Source: Planctomycetota bacterium | GTDB lineage: Bacteria > Planctomycetota > Planctomycetia > Pirellulales > PLA5 | NCBI GenBank assembly: GCA_003576845.1 | Contig: QEVJ01000001.1 | Span: 156,537 to 201,561, forward strand | DNA length: 45,025 bases | Reading direction: 5' to 3' | Part shown: positions 26,024 through 34,768 of the stretch, piece by piece | Layout: every line of letters begins with the position of its first letter | Numbering within the stretch: the first letter of the stretch is position 1 | Made by a program: the position numbers and the translations under genes | The notes under the pieces: model-generated | What the model saw: the letters and a program-made list of their open reading frames with translations, nothing else | Databases searched by the model: none | What the model was told of the DNA's origin: nothing

Positions 26024-26485
26024 CTATCCCATTCCCATCGCCGCCGCTCGCCGGCCGATTTCCTCCGGCGTCAGGTCCTCCTTGTGCGTGCCGATCGTCC
26101 ACTTGTGACCGAACGGGTCGATGATCGTTCCCGACCGATCGCCGTAAAACTGATCCGCGAGCGGCCGCTCGACCATCGCTCCGGCGGCAACCGCTCGGTT
26201 GAACACGGCGTCGCAATCCTCGACGTACAAGATCAGCCCGCTGCACACGCCGCCCACCGTCTTCGGCCCGACCGCGCCCATCTCCGGATGCTCGTCCGCC
26301 AGCATCAGCCGTGAATCGCCGATCTCAATCTCCGCGTGCCCCACCTTGCCGCCCGGCCCAGGCATGCGCATCAGTTCCTTCGCCCCGAACGCCCTCGCGT
26401 AAAAATCGAGCGCGGCCGCGCCGCCATCCACGATCAGATACGGAGTAATCGTGTGATACCCGTCGGGAATCGGTTTCACGGACAT
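26024..26485 (-). CDS. VOC (glyoxalase/PhnB-like) family protein
   Basis: A 153-residue protein of the vicinal oxygen chelate superfamily. It begins MSVKPIPDGYHTITPYLIV, the typical start of the PhnB-like group, then ALDFYARAFGAKELMRM, HAEIEIGDSRLMLAD, and ends with FYGDRSGTIIDPFGHKWTIGTH. Two beta-alpha-beta-beta-beta modules are expected. These proteins include antibiotic-resistance and lyase enzymes but most have no known substrate. The start at 26485 is chosen as upstream residues are non-homologous. It is downstream of the toxin gene on the same strand, 112 nt away. Confidence 0.88.
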   Translation of the reverse strand: MSVKPIPDGYHTITPYLIVDGGAAALDFYARAFGAKELMRMPGPGGKVGHAEIEIGDSRLMLADEHPEMGAVGPKTVGGVCSGLILYVEDCDAVFNRAVAAGAMVERPLADQFYGDRSGTIIDPFGHKWTIGTHKEDLTPEEIGRRAAAMGMG

Positions 26486-26597
26486 AGTGCACCTCGCGAT
26501 GGAATGCCAAAAGGAAGAAGTGAACACAAGTTCACATCGGCAGATTCTAACCGCCGACTTGAACGCGTCAAGCGGAATCGACGCCCAACGGCGCCGC

Positions 26598-26927
26598 TCA
26601 CTCCAAATCGTCCGCCCTGAGTTCGTCGCGGGCAAGATGCCGCACCGTGAGGATGTAAACGGCGTCATCGGGCTTCATCGCGAATACGATGCGATGCGAC
26701 GGACGACGACCGAGACCAAACGTATGCTGATAAATCGTGAATGGGACGATTCCGTCTTCGGGCGCGACGGGACAGCGGCCAGCACGCCAACGTAACGAGC
26801 GGAGGGCGCGAACGGCGGCGACGAACCACCGCTGCGATTGTTCTTCGGAGTGGTTTTCCGCCCACCAGCGAACGGCCTCGCGCATCTCGCGTCGCACGCG
26901 AGGCGACAGTTCGATGCGATGACTCAT
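26598..26927 (-). CDS. ParE/RelE-type toxin of a type II toxin-antitoxin pair
   Basis: A 109-residue basic protein. It shows SPRVRREMREAVRWWAENHSEEQSQRWF, the N-terminal helices of ParE/RelE toxins, a central PVAPEDGIVPFTIYQHTFGLGRRPSHRIVFAM beta-sheet part, and VYILTVRHLARDEL near the end, where this fold has its C-terminal strand and helix. Family members act on gyrase (ParE) or on mRNA at the ribosome (RelE); I cannot tell which. It starts 6 nt after the antitoxin stop. Confidence 0.85.
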   Translation of the reverse strand: MSHRIELSPRVRREMREAVRWWAENHSEEQSQRWFVAAVRALRSLRWRAGRCPVAPEDGIVPFTIYQHTFGLGRRPSHRIVFAMKPDDAVYILTVRHLARDELRADDLE

Positions 26928-26933
26928 GATAGG

Positions 26934-27173
26934 TCATGACCCTCGCAGAAAGTCGAACTCGTTCTTCAACTCCTCTTCCATCGCTTCTATCGAAGTGCCC
27001 CGCCCGGCTTCGATGTCGTCGTAAGCTTCTTGAAGTTCCGCGGCCAAACGCCGCCGAGCCGTAAGTGCGGCCAGAGCGTCGCGCAGCACTGCGTCGCGAG
27101 ATTGATATGCCCCCGACGCCACGAACGATTCGATCTGATTCGTCACGTCAATGGGGATCGTCTCGTAAGTCAT
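26934..27173 (-). CDS. Antitoxin of the ParE/RelE-type pair
   Basis: A 79-residue protein, [20 protein letters not shown] then [20 protein letters not shown], fits a ParD-like ribbon-helix-helix antitoxin, with an acidic C-tail ([11 protein letters not shown]) that would wrap the toxin. GGGAG lies 8 nt before ATG 27173, which decides the start over 27188. Being first in the operon and acidic are typical. Pairs of this kind usually autoregulate via the ribbon-helix-helix end. Its 5' end overlaps the run-on frame of leuS by 26 nt. Confidence 0.82.
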   Translation of the reverse strand: MTYETIPIDVTNQIESFVASGAYQSRDAVLRDALAALTARRRLAAELQEAYDDIEAGRGTSIEAMEEELKNEFDFLRGS

Positions 27174-27326
27174 GACCATTTCTCCCAAAGCAGGAGCAGC
27201 TTAACGAACCGGTTCCCAAGCCATATTCCCATTTTATTCGAGCGTGCGTGGCGCGTCGAATATCATACTCGCGTTGTGCCCAGTCTCCTGACCGAGCCGC
27301 GCCCCGCGCCCCCAGCCCCGCGCCCC

Positions 27327-30249
27327 TCACCTCACCACAAAAAACACCAGCGGCCCCCGCACCACCTGCTCCTTCACGATCTGCTTCCCCGCCAATTGCC
27401 CCGCGATCTTCTCGTCCGCCTTCGCCGCCGCGAGCATCGTCGCCATTCACCTGCACGGGCACCTCGATCGAATCCTCCACGAGCGCCGCCTCGTCCCACG
27501 TCGGCCAAGGCTCGTAAGCGAGCGACTCGCGATGCCCGAGCGCCTCCCAAAGCTCCTCCGCAATGTGCGGCGCAAACGGCGACAAGAGCAGCACGAACGG
27601 CGCAAGCGCCGCCCGCGGCCGCCGATCCAGCTTCGTGAAGTAGTTCGTAAACTCCATCATCCGCGCGATCGCCGTGTTGAACCCCAGCCGGTCGATGTCC
27701 TCCGTCACCGCCTTGATCGTCTTGTGCAGCACGCGGTTCTGCTCCGCGGACAACGCATCGTCGCACACCGCCGCGCTCAGCCGCACGTCGTCCGCCCGGT
27801 CGTCGATAATCATCCGCCACGCGCGATCCAAAAACCCCCGCACGCCGCTCACCCCGTCCATGCTCCACGGCTTCGTCGCTTCCAGCGGCCCCATGAACAT
27901 TTCGTAGAGCCGCAGCGCGTCCGCCCCATACTCGCGCACCACCTGGTCGGGATTCACCACGTTCCCGCGGCTCTTCGACATCTTGAACGCCCGGCTTTCG
28001 AGTTGGATCGCCGCGTTCCCCTTGAGCACGAAGCCTTCGCCGTGCTTCTCGGCATTCGCTGGATCGATCTTCACGGCCTCGACCGCCTGACCGTCCGCCT
28101 TCCGCACCGGCGTATTGTCTTCCCCAAACTTCACCTCCCGTGCGCTCACCCACGCCCCCGCCGCGTCGCGATACCCCGTCATCTCCACTTCGCCCAGAAT
28201 CATCCCCTGATTCACGAGCTTCGCGAACGGCTCCGGCGTCGTCACCACGCCCCGGTCGTAGAGCACCTTGTGCCAGAACCGCGAGTACAGCAAATGCAGC
28301 ACGGCATGCTCCGCCCCGCCGATATACAAATCGACCGGCATCCACGCCCGTTCGACCTCCGGATCGACCATCCGCTCCGCATTCTCGTTGTCGAGGTAGC
28401 GCAGATAGTACCAACACGACCCGGCCCATTGCGGCATCGTGTTCGTCTCCCGCTTGTAACGCTTACCGTCGATCACCGGATACAGCCATTCCTCCGGCGA
28501 CTTGTCGAGCGGCGGCTCCGGTCGCCCGTGCGGCTTGTAGTCGTCCAGGTGCGGCAGATTAACCGGCAGATCGCGCTCCTCGACCGCCCGCACCAGTCCC
28601 GTCTTGTTCCCCGCCGCGTCGAGCTCGTGCAGAATCGGAAACGGCTCGCCCCAGAACCGCTGCCGGCTGAACAACCAATCGCGCAGCTTGTAATTCACCG
28701 CCTCTCGCCCGAGTCCCTGCGTCGCCAGGTCGGCGGTGATCTTCTTCTTGAACGCCGGCGTCACTTCCCCTTCGTAACCCGGCGAGTTGATCGCCACGCC
28801 GTTGCCGGTGAACACCTCCCTGCCCGCAAGCACCGCATTGCGATCGACGTCCGCTTCCAACCCTGGATCGACCACGGCGACGATCGGAATGTCGTACTGC
28901 ACGGCGAACTCGTAATCCCGCTCGTCGTGCCCCGGCACCGCCATGATCGCCCCGGTCCCATAACTCATCAGCACGTAGTCCGCAATCCAAATCGGCACCG
29001 GCTTCCCATTCACCGGGTTGATCGCATACGCGCCCGTGAACACGCCCGTCTTCGCCTTCGCCAACTCCGTCCGGTCGAGATCGCTTTTCGCCGCCGCCCG
29101 TTGGCGATACGCCTCGACGCTTTCCCGCCGCGCAGCAGGCGTCAGCCGATCCACCAGCGGATGCTCCGGCGCAATCACCATGTACGTCGCCCCGAACAAC
29201 GTGTCCGGCCGCGTCGTGTAAATCCGCAGCACGTCCTCGCCCGGCTTCTTCGGATAACGCGACTTCGCCCGCGCCGCCTTCCACGCCACGAAGGCCGCCT
29301 CGCTCGGCTTTCGATCGTGCGAAGCCCTGACGTCACGTGGGGTGCCACTGGTGGCTTGTCCACCAGTGCTGAGCCCCGAACCGACGTCAATCGGCAAATC
29401 TGCACTGGTGGGCGAGCCACCAGTGCCACCCTCGCCGATGTAAAAATCGACCTCCGCCCCCGTGCTCCGCCCGATCCAGTTCCGCTGCAACAGCTTCACG
29501 CTTTCCGGCCAATCGAGCGCGTCCAAATCCCGCTCGAGCCGATCCGCGTATGCCGTGATCCGCAGCATCCACTGCCTTAGCGGCCGCCGCTCGACCGGAT
29601 GCCCGCCCCGCTCGCTCTTCCCGTCGACGACTTCCTCGTTCGCCAGCACCGTGCCCAGCGCGGGACACCAGTTCACCGGTGCCTCGCTCTGATACGCCAG
29701 CCGATGCTCGTCCTGATACCGCCGCACGGCCGCGTCGCCCGCCGCTTTCACCTCGGCCGGAATCGGCAACTCCACAATCGGCCGCCCGCGCTGCAACGCC
29801 TCGTCGAACCACGTGTCGTAAATCTGCAAGAAAATCCACTGCGTCCACCGCACGTACTCGACGTCCGTCGTCGCCAACTCCCGGCTCCAGTCGTAGCTGA
29901 AGCCGAGCATCTTGAGCTGCCGCCGAAAGTTGGCGACGTTCCGCTCCGTCGATTCGCGCGGCGGCGTGTTCGTCCGGATCGCGTGTTCCTCGGCCGGCAG
30001 CCCGAACGCATCGAACCCCATCGGGTGCATCACGCTCCGACCCCGCATCCGCGCCGCCCGGCAGATGATGTCCGTCGCCGTATACCCTTCGGGATGCCCG
30101 ACGTGCAACCCGTCGCCGCTCGGATACGGAAACATGTCGAGCACGTACAGCTTCTCCCCCGAAGGCAGCCGCGGCGAACGGAACGTCTCGTGCTCCTCCC
30201 AATACGCCTGCCACTTCTTCTCAATCGTCGCCGGGTTGTATCGAGGCAT
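27327..30249 (-). CDS. leuS: Leucyl-tRNA synthetase, C-terminal domain damaged by a frame-changing deletion
   Basis: A class I synthetase charging tRNA-Leu. HVGH is at 49-52 and KMSKS at 756-760; the CP1 editing domain shows [13 protein letters not shown] and [19 protein letters not shown]. Start [10 protein letters not shown] at 30249 is preferred to TTG 30261. Residues ~273-305 are encoded by a palindromic repeat element. After VQVNG (934-936) the frame changes at about 27443-27444. The expected C-terminal end ([17 protein letters not shown], then [13 protein letters not shown] and TGA at 27327) is in another frame, and about 14 residues found in other LeuRS between VNG and this point are missing. 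The original frame runs on to 27148 as Gly/Arg-rich sequence. The C-terminal domain contacts the tRNA, so function may be impaired unless the sequence is wrong here. Confidence 0.85.
29337..29431. repeat. Palindromic element pair inside leuS
   Basis: Two 23-nt hairpins with arms CACTGGTGG and CCACCAGTG lie at 29346-29368 (loop CTTGT) and 29403-29425 (loop GCGAG). The second is the reverse complement of the form with loop CTCGC found at 35904. Both keep the leuS frame open and encode a Gly/Ser/Thr-rich insert between EVDFYIG and the editing domain. Confidence 0.88.
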
Positions 30250-30715
30250 GTGTAAACTCAAGCGGAGGAAGAAAACCTAAAAACCACCCATCGGGCGCGT
30301 CAGGGTGCGAATCGCCGCGAAAACCAAACAGCCACACCCTTCATTGGGGTGGTTCGTGCTCTGGGGCCGTCGCGGATCGCCAAAATCTGCGGCAAAGACC
30401 GCGTCTCCAGCGCCGCAAAAGGCCCTTGATTCTATCGGTCAATACAACCAACAGCAAAGGGACGAGTCTCCAACCTCCAACCTCCAACCTCCAACTCCAA
30501 CCTCCGGCCCGTCCAAAATCCCGTTCCAAGCCCCCTTTACATGTCCGCCAACACGCCTTAGGATTTGAGCTTTTCGCCCCCGACGCGAAGCTAGCAGAGG
30601 CATTGCGGCCCCTCGCATTGCTCGGGAACGATGCTGGGCGAAGATTTCCCGTGTTCTCGGCGGTTGATTCGTGCCGAGAAACCCTTGATCCAGGACTTTG
30701 TGGAGTGGTGTCGCC
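30250..30715. other. Leader region between leuS and the S10 operon
   Basis: Promoters for leuS and for the ribosomal operon should be here. It contains heptad patch D, and no small gene is convincing. A CACCCCAATGAAGG-type hairpin, CACCC (30336) against GGGTGG, is visible near 30335-30352, too short to name. I see no clear promoter. Confidence 0.45.
30467..30507. repeat. Heptanucleotide repeat patch D
   Basis: Units are TCTCCAA, then CCTCCAA three times, a 6-nt variant CTCCAA, then CCTCCGG. The patch lies in the divergent leader of the leuS and rpsJ genes. Confidence 0.8.
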
Positions 30716-31039
30716 GTGAGTCAGACCGAAATTATTCGGATCCGCATGGAGGCCTACGACCATTCGGTCCTCGATCAAAGCGCGCTGGAAATCGTCGATA
30801 CGGCGAAACGGACGAACTCGGTCGTGCACGGCCCGATTCCGCTTCCCACGCGAATCGAACGGTACACGGTCTTGTCCAGCCCGCACGTCGACAAAAAGGC
30901 CCGCCAGCAATTCGAGATTCGCACGCACAAGCGCGTCATCGACATCGTTCAGGCAACCGCCAAGACGATCGAGGCGCTCAATAAGCTCAGCCTCCCGGCT
31001 GGGGTAGACATCAAAATCAAGGCCACGACGCGACATTAG
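30716..31039 (+). CDS. rpsJ: 30S ribosomal protein S10
   Basis: A 107-residue S10, first gene of the operon. [35 protein letters not shown] and [21 protein letters not shown] are diagnostic. It sits in the 30S head and, in E. coli, also serves in antitermination (NusE). GTG at 30716 is the start, with GGAG at 30702-30705; the length is 4-5 residues above the usual ~102. No tuf, fusA or rpsL lies upstream; the divergent leuS does instead. The next gene is 184 nt away, a wide gap for this operon. Confidence 0.96.
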   Translation: MSQTEIIRIRMEAYDHSVLDQSALEIVDTAKRTNSVVHGPIPLPTRIERYTVLSSPHVDKKARQQFEIRTHKRVIDIVQATAKTIEALNKLSLPAGVDIKIKATTRH

Positions 31040-31223
31040 GCGGACATGTCCAAGAGCGCTCTCGCGGCGATTCGGTTCGCCGCCCAGGCTCAGCAACATG
31101 CCGATCGCTTGCGGCCTCCTCGGGTAACCGCTTCCTAAGGCAAGTATGGACCGGAGGTTCGTCGGGTAAGGCGAGACACGTTCTCGTCCTCCCGCCGAGC
31201 GACATAGACAGGAATTACCAGCC

Positions 31224-31913
31224 ATGACGATCGGAATACTCGGCCGCAAGGTCGGGATGACTCAGATATTTGACGACGCCGGCCGCGCCGTGCCGGTGAC
31301 CGTGTTGCAGGCTGGACCCTGTCGCGTGTTGCAGCTTCGCACCGTCGAAAGCGACGGTTACGAAGCCATGCAGATCGGCTTCCTCGACAAGCCTCGGCGT
31401 TTGGCCAGCCGCAGCGAGCGCGGCCACGTCGCCGCCCTCGGCGGCAAGCGTTCCAAGAAACAAGCCGCCGCCGGAAGGGTCGCCGCCCCGAAGGCAAACT
31501 GCGAGCCCCAGCAATTCGTCCGCGAAATCCGCGGCTCGGCCGAAGGCGTCTCGGTCGGCGACGAGGTGACGGTCGCCAAGCTCGAAGGCATCAAGGCCGT
31601 CGACGTTGTCGGCGTCACCAAGGGCCGGGGCTTCCAGGGTGTCATGAAACGCCACGGCTTCAAGGGCCAGCGGGCGACGCACGGCGTCAAGAAGGTCCAC
31701 CGCCACGCCGGCAGCTATGGCTGCCGCACCGATCCGGGTCGCATCTTCAAGGGCCGCAAGATGCCCGGCCACTACGGCGTCGAGCAGGTCACCGTCCGCA
31801 ACTTGAAGATCGTGCGGGTCGATCCCGAAAACAACCTCCTCCTGGTTCACGGCGCGGTCCCCGGTCCCCGCGGCGCGTTCGTCGTGATCCGCGAAACGAA
31901 TAAGAAACGCTAG
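31224..31913 (+). CDS. rplC: 50S ribosomal protein L3
   Basis: A 229-residue L3, typical in length. It begins MTIGILGRKVGMTQIFDDAG, contains VTKGRGFQGVMKRHGFKGQRATHG with the central extension that reaches the peptidyl transferase centre, and HAGSYGCRTDPGRIFKGRKMPGH. AGGAA precedes the ATG. The 184-nt gap before it contains the short hairpin GAGACACGTTCTC (near 31172), where a leader control or a second promoter could lie. Confidence 0.97.
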   Translation: MTIGILGRKVGMTQIFDDAGRAVPVTVLQAGPCRVLQLRTVESDGYEAMQIGFLDKPRRLASRSERGHVAALGGKRSKKQAAAGRVAAPKANCEPQQFVREIRGSAEGVSVGDEVTVAKLEGIKAVDVVGVTKGRGFQGVMKRHGFKGQRATHGVKKVHRHAGSYGCRTDPGRIFKGRKMPGHYGVEQVTVRNLKIVRVDPENNLLLVHGAVPGPRGAFVVIRETNKKR

Positions 31914-31978
31914 CAGCAACCGCGAGAAACATGCGGCAGAATTCGCCCCGCGTGGGCAAGCGATAAGGAACGTCGGCG

Positions 31979-32614
31979 ATGGCTTCGTTACCGATATACA
32001 ACCGTGCCGGAAAGGAAGTGGGGCGATACGAAATCGACCCCGCCGACCTCGCCCCGCGCATCAACAAGCAGTTGCTCCACGACGCCGTCGTGATGTATCG
32101 CGCCAACCTCCGTCAAGGTTCGGCCAAGACCAAGGCCCGCAACGAGGTTGCCGGCTCGACGCGGAAGCTGTTTCGCCAGAAGGGCACCGGCCGCGCCCGC
32201 ATGGGCTCGATCCGCAGCGGCATCCGTCGCGGCGGCGGTCACATCAAGCACAAGCAGCCGCGCGACTGGGGTTATCGCCTGCCGCGCAAGGCCCTCCAGT
32301 CCGCGACGCGAATGGCGGTCGCCTCGAAAATTCGCGACGACGAGATCGTGCTCCTCGACGAGCTTTCGTTCGCGTCGCCGAAAACCAAAGACATGGCCGC
32401 CGTGCTCAAGGCGCTCAAGCTCGACGCGACGAGCGTCCTCGTGGCGACCGAAAAGTACGACCTGAACACATACAAAAGCGTGCGCAACCTGGCGCAGGCG
32501 TCCGTCGCGCCGGTCAGCGAGCTGAACGCCTACATGGTCCTGCGTCCGCGCCGGCTGCTGATCACGAAAGCTGCCCTCGATTCGCTCAAGGCGTCGTCGA
32601 AGAAGGCAGAATAA
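31979..32614 (+). CDS. rplD: 50S ribosomal protein L4
   Basis: A 211-residue L4. The N-terminal MASLPIYNRAGKEVGRYEID and the exit-tunnel loop GSTRKLFRQKGTGRARMGS then GGHIKHKQPRDWGYRLPRKA are clear. In E. coli L4 represses its own operon; whether it does so here cannot be seen, as no matching leader is recognised. It lies 65 nt after rplC. Confidence 0.96.
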   Translation: MASLPIYNRAGKEVGRYEIDPADLAPRINKQLLHDAVVMYRANLRQGSAKTKARNEVAGSTRKLFRQKGTGRARMGSIRSGIRRGGGHIKHKQPRDWGYRLPRKALQSATRMAVASKIRDDEIVLLDELSFASPKTKDMAAVLKALKLDATSVLVATEKYDLNTYKSVRNLAQASVAPVSELNAYMVLRPRRLLITKAALDSLKASSKKAE

Positions 32615-32672
32615 CCGACCGATCGGCGGTCTTGTGGATTAGCGAGACTTAAGGGAAGCGAAGGGTACGACG

Positions 32673-33038
32673 ATGGTGCGACCACGAACGGAAAAGTCCT
32701 GGCGAGCCAAGATGCGCCGCGAGGCCGTCCCCTCGCAGCACGTGTCGACCAGCCTCGTGCTCGAACCGCACCAGATCATCCTCCGCCCCCTCGTGACGGA
32801 AAAGGGCATCCATCGCTCCGGCCGGCACAATCAATATGCGTTCGAGATTAACCGGCTGGCGACGAAAACCGACGTCCGCCGGGCGGTCGAGGAACTGTTC
32901 AACGTCAAGGTAACGCACGTCGCCACGCAAAACCGCAAGGGCAAGACGCGCCGCACGCGCTTCCGCGCCGGCCGCACGAAGGACTGGAAGAAGGCCGTCG
33001 TCACCCTCGACGGCGAGAGTCGGATCAACTTCTTCTAG
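32673..33038 (+). CDS. rplW: 50S ribosomal protein L23 with an N-terminal extension
   Basis: A 121-residue L23. The conserved part starts at about residue 33: LEPHQIILRPLVTEKGIHR, then NQYAFEINRLATKTDVRRAVEELFNVKV and GKTRRTRFRAGRTKDWKKAVV. L23 lines the tunnel exit and docks signal recognition particle and trigger factor. Residues 1-32 (MVRPRTEKSWRAKMRREA and onward) are a basic extension not usual for L23. A later start would need another codon; the ATG at 32673 is kept, with moderate trust. Confidence 0.93.
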   Translation: MVRPRTEKSWRAKMRREAVPSQHVSTSLVLEPHQIILRPLVTEKGIHRSGRHNQYAFEINRLATKTDVRRAVEELFNVKVTHVATQNRKGKTRRTRFRAGRTKDWKKAVVTLDGESRINFF

Positions 33039-33113
33039 ACGAGCACGGGTCGCCCGCGCCATTGTGGTGAATAAAATTGCCCCGCGATAAACTCGCGGAT
33101 CGGGAATAGAACG

Positions 33114-33974
33114 ATGGGAATCAGAAAATACAAACCGACGAGCGCCGGACGGCGGCACGCCAGCGTCAGCGACTTTGCCGAGCTGACGCCCGGCGCAAAG
33201 CCCGAAAAGTCGCTGCTGCGCCCGAAGCCCAAGAAGGGCGGCCGCAACAACCAGGGCGTCATCACGGCCAGGCATCGCGGCGGCGGCCACAAGCGGCAAT
33301 ACCGCCTGATCGACTTCCGCCGCAACAAGGACGGAATTGCGGCCAAGGTCGACTCGATCCAATACGATCCCAACCGTTCGGCCCGCATCGCCCTCCTGCA
33401 CTACGCCGACGGCGAAAAGCGTTACATCATCGCCCCGCAGGGGCTCAAGGCCGGCGACGAAGTGGTGAGCGGCCCGGAAGCCCCGCCGAACGTCGGCAAC
33501 TGCATGCCGCTCAAGAAGATCCCGCTTGGCATGCAAATCCACAACATTGAAATGCAGCCCGGCAAAGGCGGCGCGCTGTGCCGCTCCGCCGGCATGGCCG
33601 CCACGCTCGCCGCCCGCGACGCCGATTGGGCCCAGATCAACCTCCCCAGCGGCGAAATCCGCCGGATCCCCGCCTCATGTCGCGCAACGATCGGCGCGGT
33701 CTCCAATCCCGACCACAGCAGCGTCCAAATCGGCAAAGCCGGCCGCAACCGCTGGAAGGGCTGGAAGCCGTTTGTCCGCGGAACGGCAATGAACCCGATC
33801 GACCATCCGCACGGCGGCGGCGAAGGCCGCACCAAGGGCGGCCGCCATCCGGTCAGCCCCAAGGGCAAGCCCGCCAAGGGCGGATCGACCCGCAAGCGCC
33901 GCAAGGCATCGAACAAGGCCATCGTCCGCCGCCGTCGTTCGCGGCGCTACGGCGTCCTGAAACTGGTCAAATAA
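33114..33974 (+). CDS. rplB: 50S ribosomal protein L2
   Basis: A 286-residue L2. [44 protein letters not shown] and the C-terminal [22 protein letters not shown] are diagnostic, including the histidine-bearing loop near the peptidyl transferase centre. The C-tail is Lys/Arg-rich ([17 protein letters not shown]). Length is about 10 residues above the E. coli form, within family range. Confidence 0.97.
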   Translation: MGIRKYKPTSAGRRHASVSDFAELTPGAKPEKSLLRPKPKKGGRNNQGVITARHRGGGHKRQYRLIDFRRNKDGIAAKVDSIQYDPNRSARIALLHYADGEKRYIIAPQGLKAGDEVVSGPEAPPNVGNCMPLKKIPLGMQIHNIEMQPGKGGALCRSAGMAATLAARDADWAQINLPSGEIRRIPASCRATIGAVSNPDHSSVQIGKAGRNRWKGWKPFVRGTAMNPIDHPHGGGEGRTKGGRHPVSPKGKPAKGGSTRKRRKASNKAIVRRRRSRRYGVLKLVK

Positions 33975-34048
33975 CGATCCAAAACGAAACACGACCGCCG
34001 CGACCAACCATCGCCGGCCAATTCGCAGCCACAACGTAGCCGAAACCT

Positions 34049-34327
34049 ATGTCGCGCTCCCTGAAAAAAGGCCCGTTCGTCGACCCCAAGCTGTACGCCA
34101 AGGTCGACCGGCAAATGAACCAAGGCGTCAAGGAACCCATCAAGACCTGGGCCCGCGCCTGCACGATCATTCCCGAGTTCGTCGGGTTCACGTTCCTGGT
34201 TCACAACGGCAAGGTCCACAACAAGGTGTTCGTCACCGAAGACATGGTCGGCCACAAGTTGGGCGAGTTCTCGCCGACGCGAACGTTCCGCGGCCACGGC
34301 GGCAAGACCAAGAAGGAAGCCAAGTAA
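34049..34327 (+). CDS. rpsS: 30S ribosomal protein S19
   Basis: A 92-residue S19, forming a pair with S13 in the 30S head. [42 protein letters not shown] and [16 protein letters not shown] are diagnostic. It lies 74 nt after rplB and 30 nt before rplV. Confidence 0.97.
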   Translation: MSRSLKKGPFVDPKLYAKVDRQMNQGVKEPIKTWARACTIIPEFVGFTFLVHNGKVHNKVFVTEDMVGHKLGEFSPTRTFRGHGGKTKKEAK

Positions 34328-34357
34328 CGCGCGACGAGCGGCGATACGAGGAACGCT

Positions 34358-34714
34358 ATGGCATACTACGCAGTACACCGCGGCGCGAAGATCAGCGCCC
34401 GCAAAGTCCGCCCCCTGGCGACGCTCATCCGCGGCAAACCCACGGACCAGGCGCTCAGGCTGTTGCGCTACCAGCCGCAGCGCGGCGCCCGCATGCTCGA
34501 AAAGGTCCTCAAGAGCGCGATGGCCAATGCGGAAGACCGCCGAGCCGCCGACTTGGGCGAATTGATCGTGACCGACGCCCGCATCGACGGCGCCGGCATG
34601 TTCAAACGCATCCGTCCGCGGGCGCGCGGCATGGCCTTCGGCATTTTGCGGCGATTGAGTCACATTCGCGTCGAAGTCGGCACCGTCGACGAATTGCCGA
34701 AGTTCAGGAACTAA
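34358..34714 (+). CDS. rplV: 50S ribosomal protein L22
   Basis: A 118-residue L22. AVHRGAKISARKVRPLATLI and the tunnel-lining loop DARIDGAGMFKRIRPRARGM followed by FGILRRLSHIRVEV are clear. Length is near the usual 110. The unusual starting context (MAYYAVHRG) is read from the ATG at 34358, which has a GAGGAA site upstream (34348-34353). Confidence 0.96.
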   Translation: MAYYAVHRGAKISARKVRPLATLIRGKPTDQALRLLRYQPQRGARMLEKVLKSAMANAEDRRAADLGELIVTDARIDGAGMFKRIRPRARGMAFGILRRLSHIRVEVGTVDELPKFRN

Positions 34715-34768
34715 TACCAAGGTTCGGCCGCGCGATCCGCCGGCCGCGTTTCCACCGCGAGCGATACG

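Noticed and set aside
27532-29580. A 682-codon open frame antisense to leuS
   Set aside because: Arg/His/Pro-rich shadow. The minus strand has HVGH, KMSKS and the editing motifs.
30250-30715. A promoter for the S10 operon
   Set aside because: I looked for -35/-10 pairs (for example TTGATT at 30426 and near 30664) but spacing or -10 sequence did not fit.
30249-30715. tRNA or rRNA genes near leuS and the ribosomal operon
   Set aside because: No cloverleaf, no GGTTCGAATC-type T-arm and no rRNA-like sequence was found anywhere in the window.
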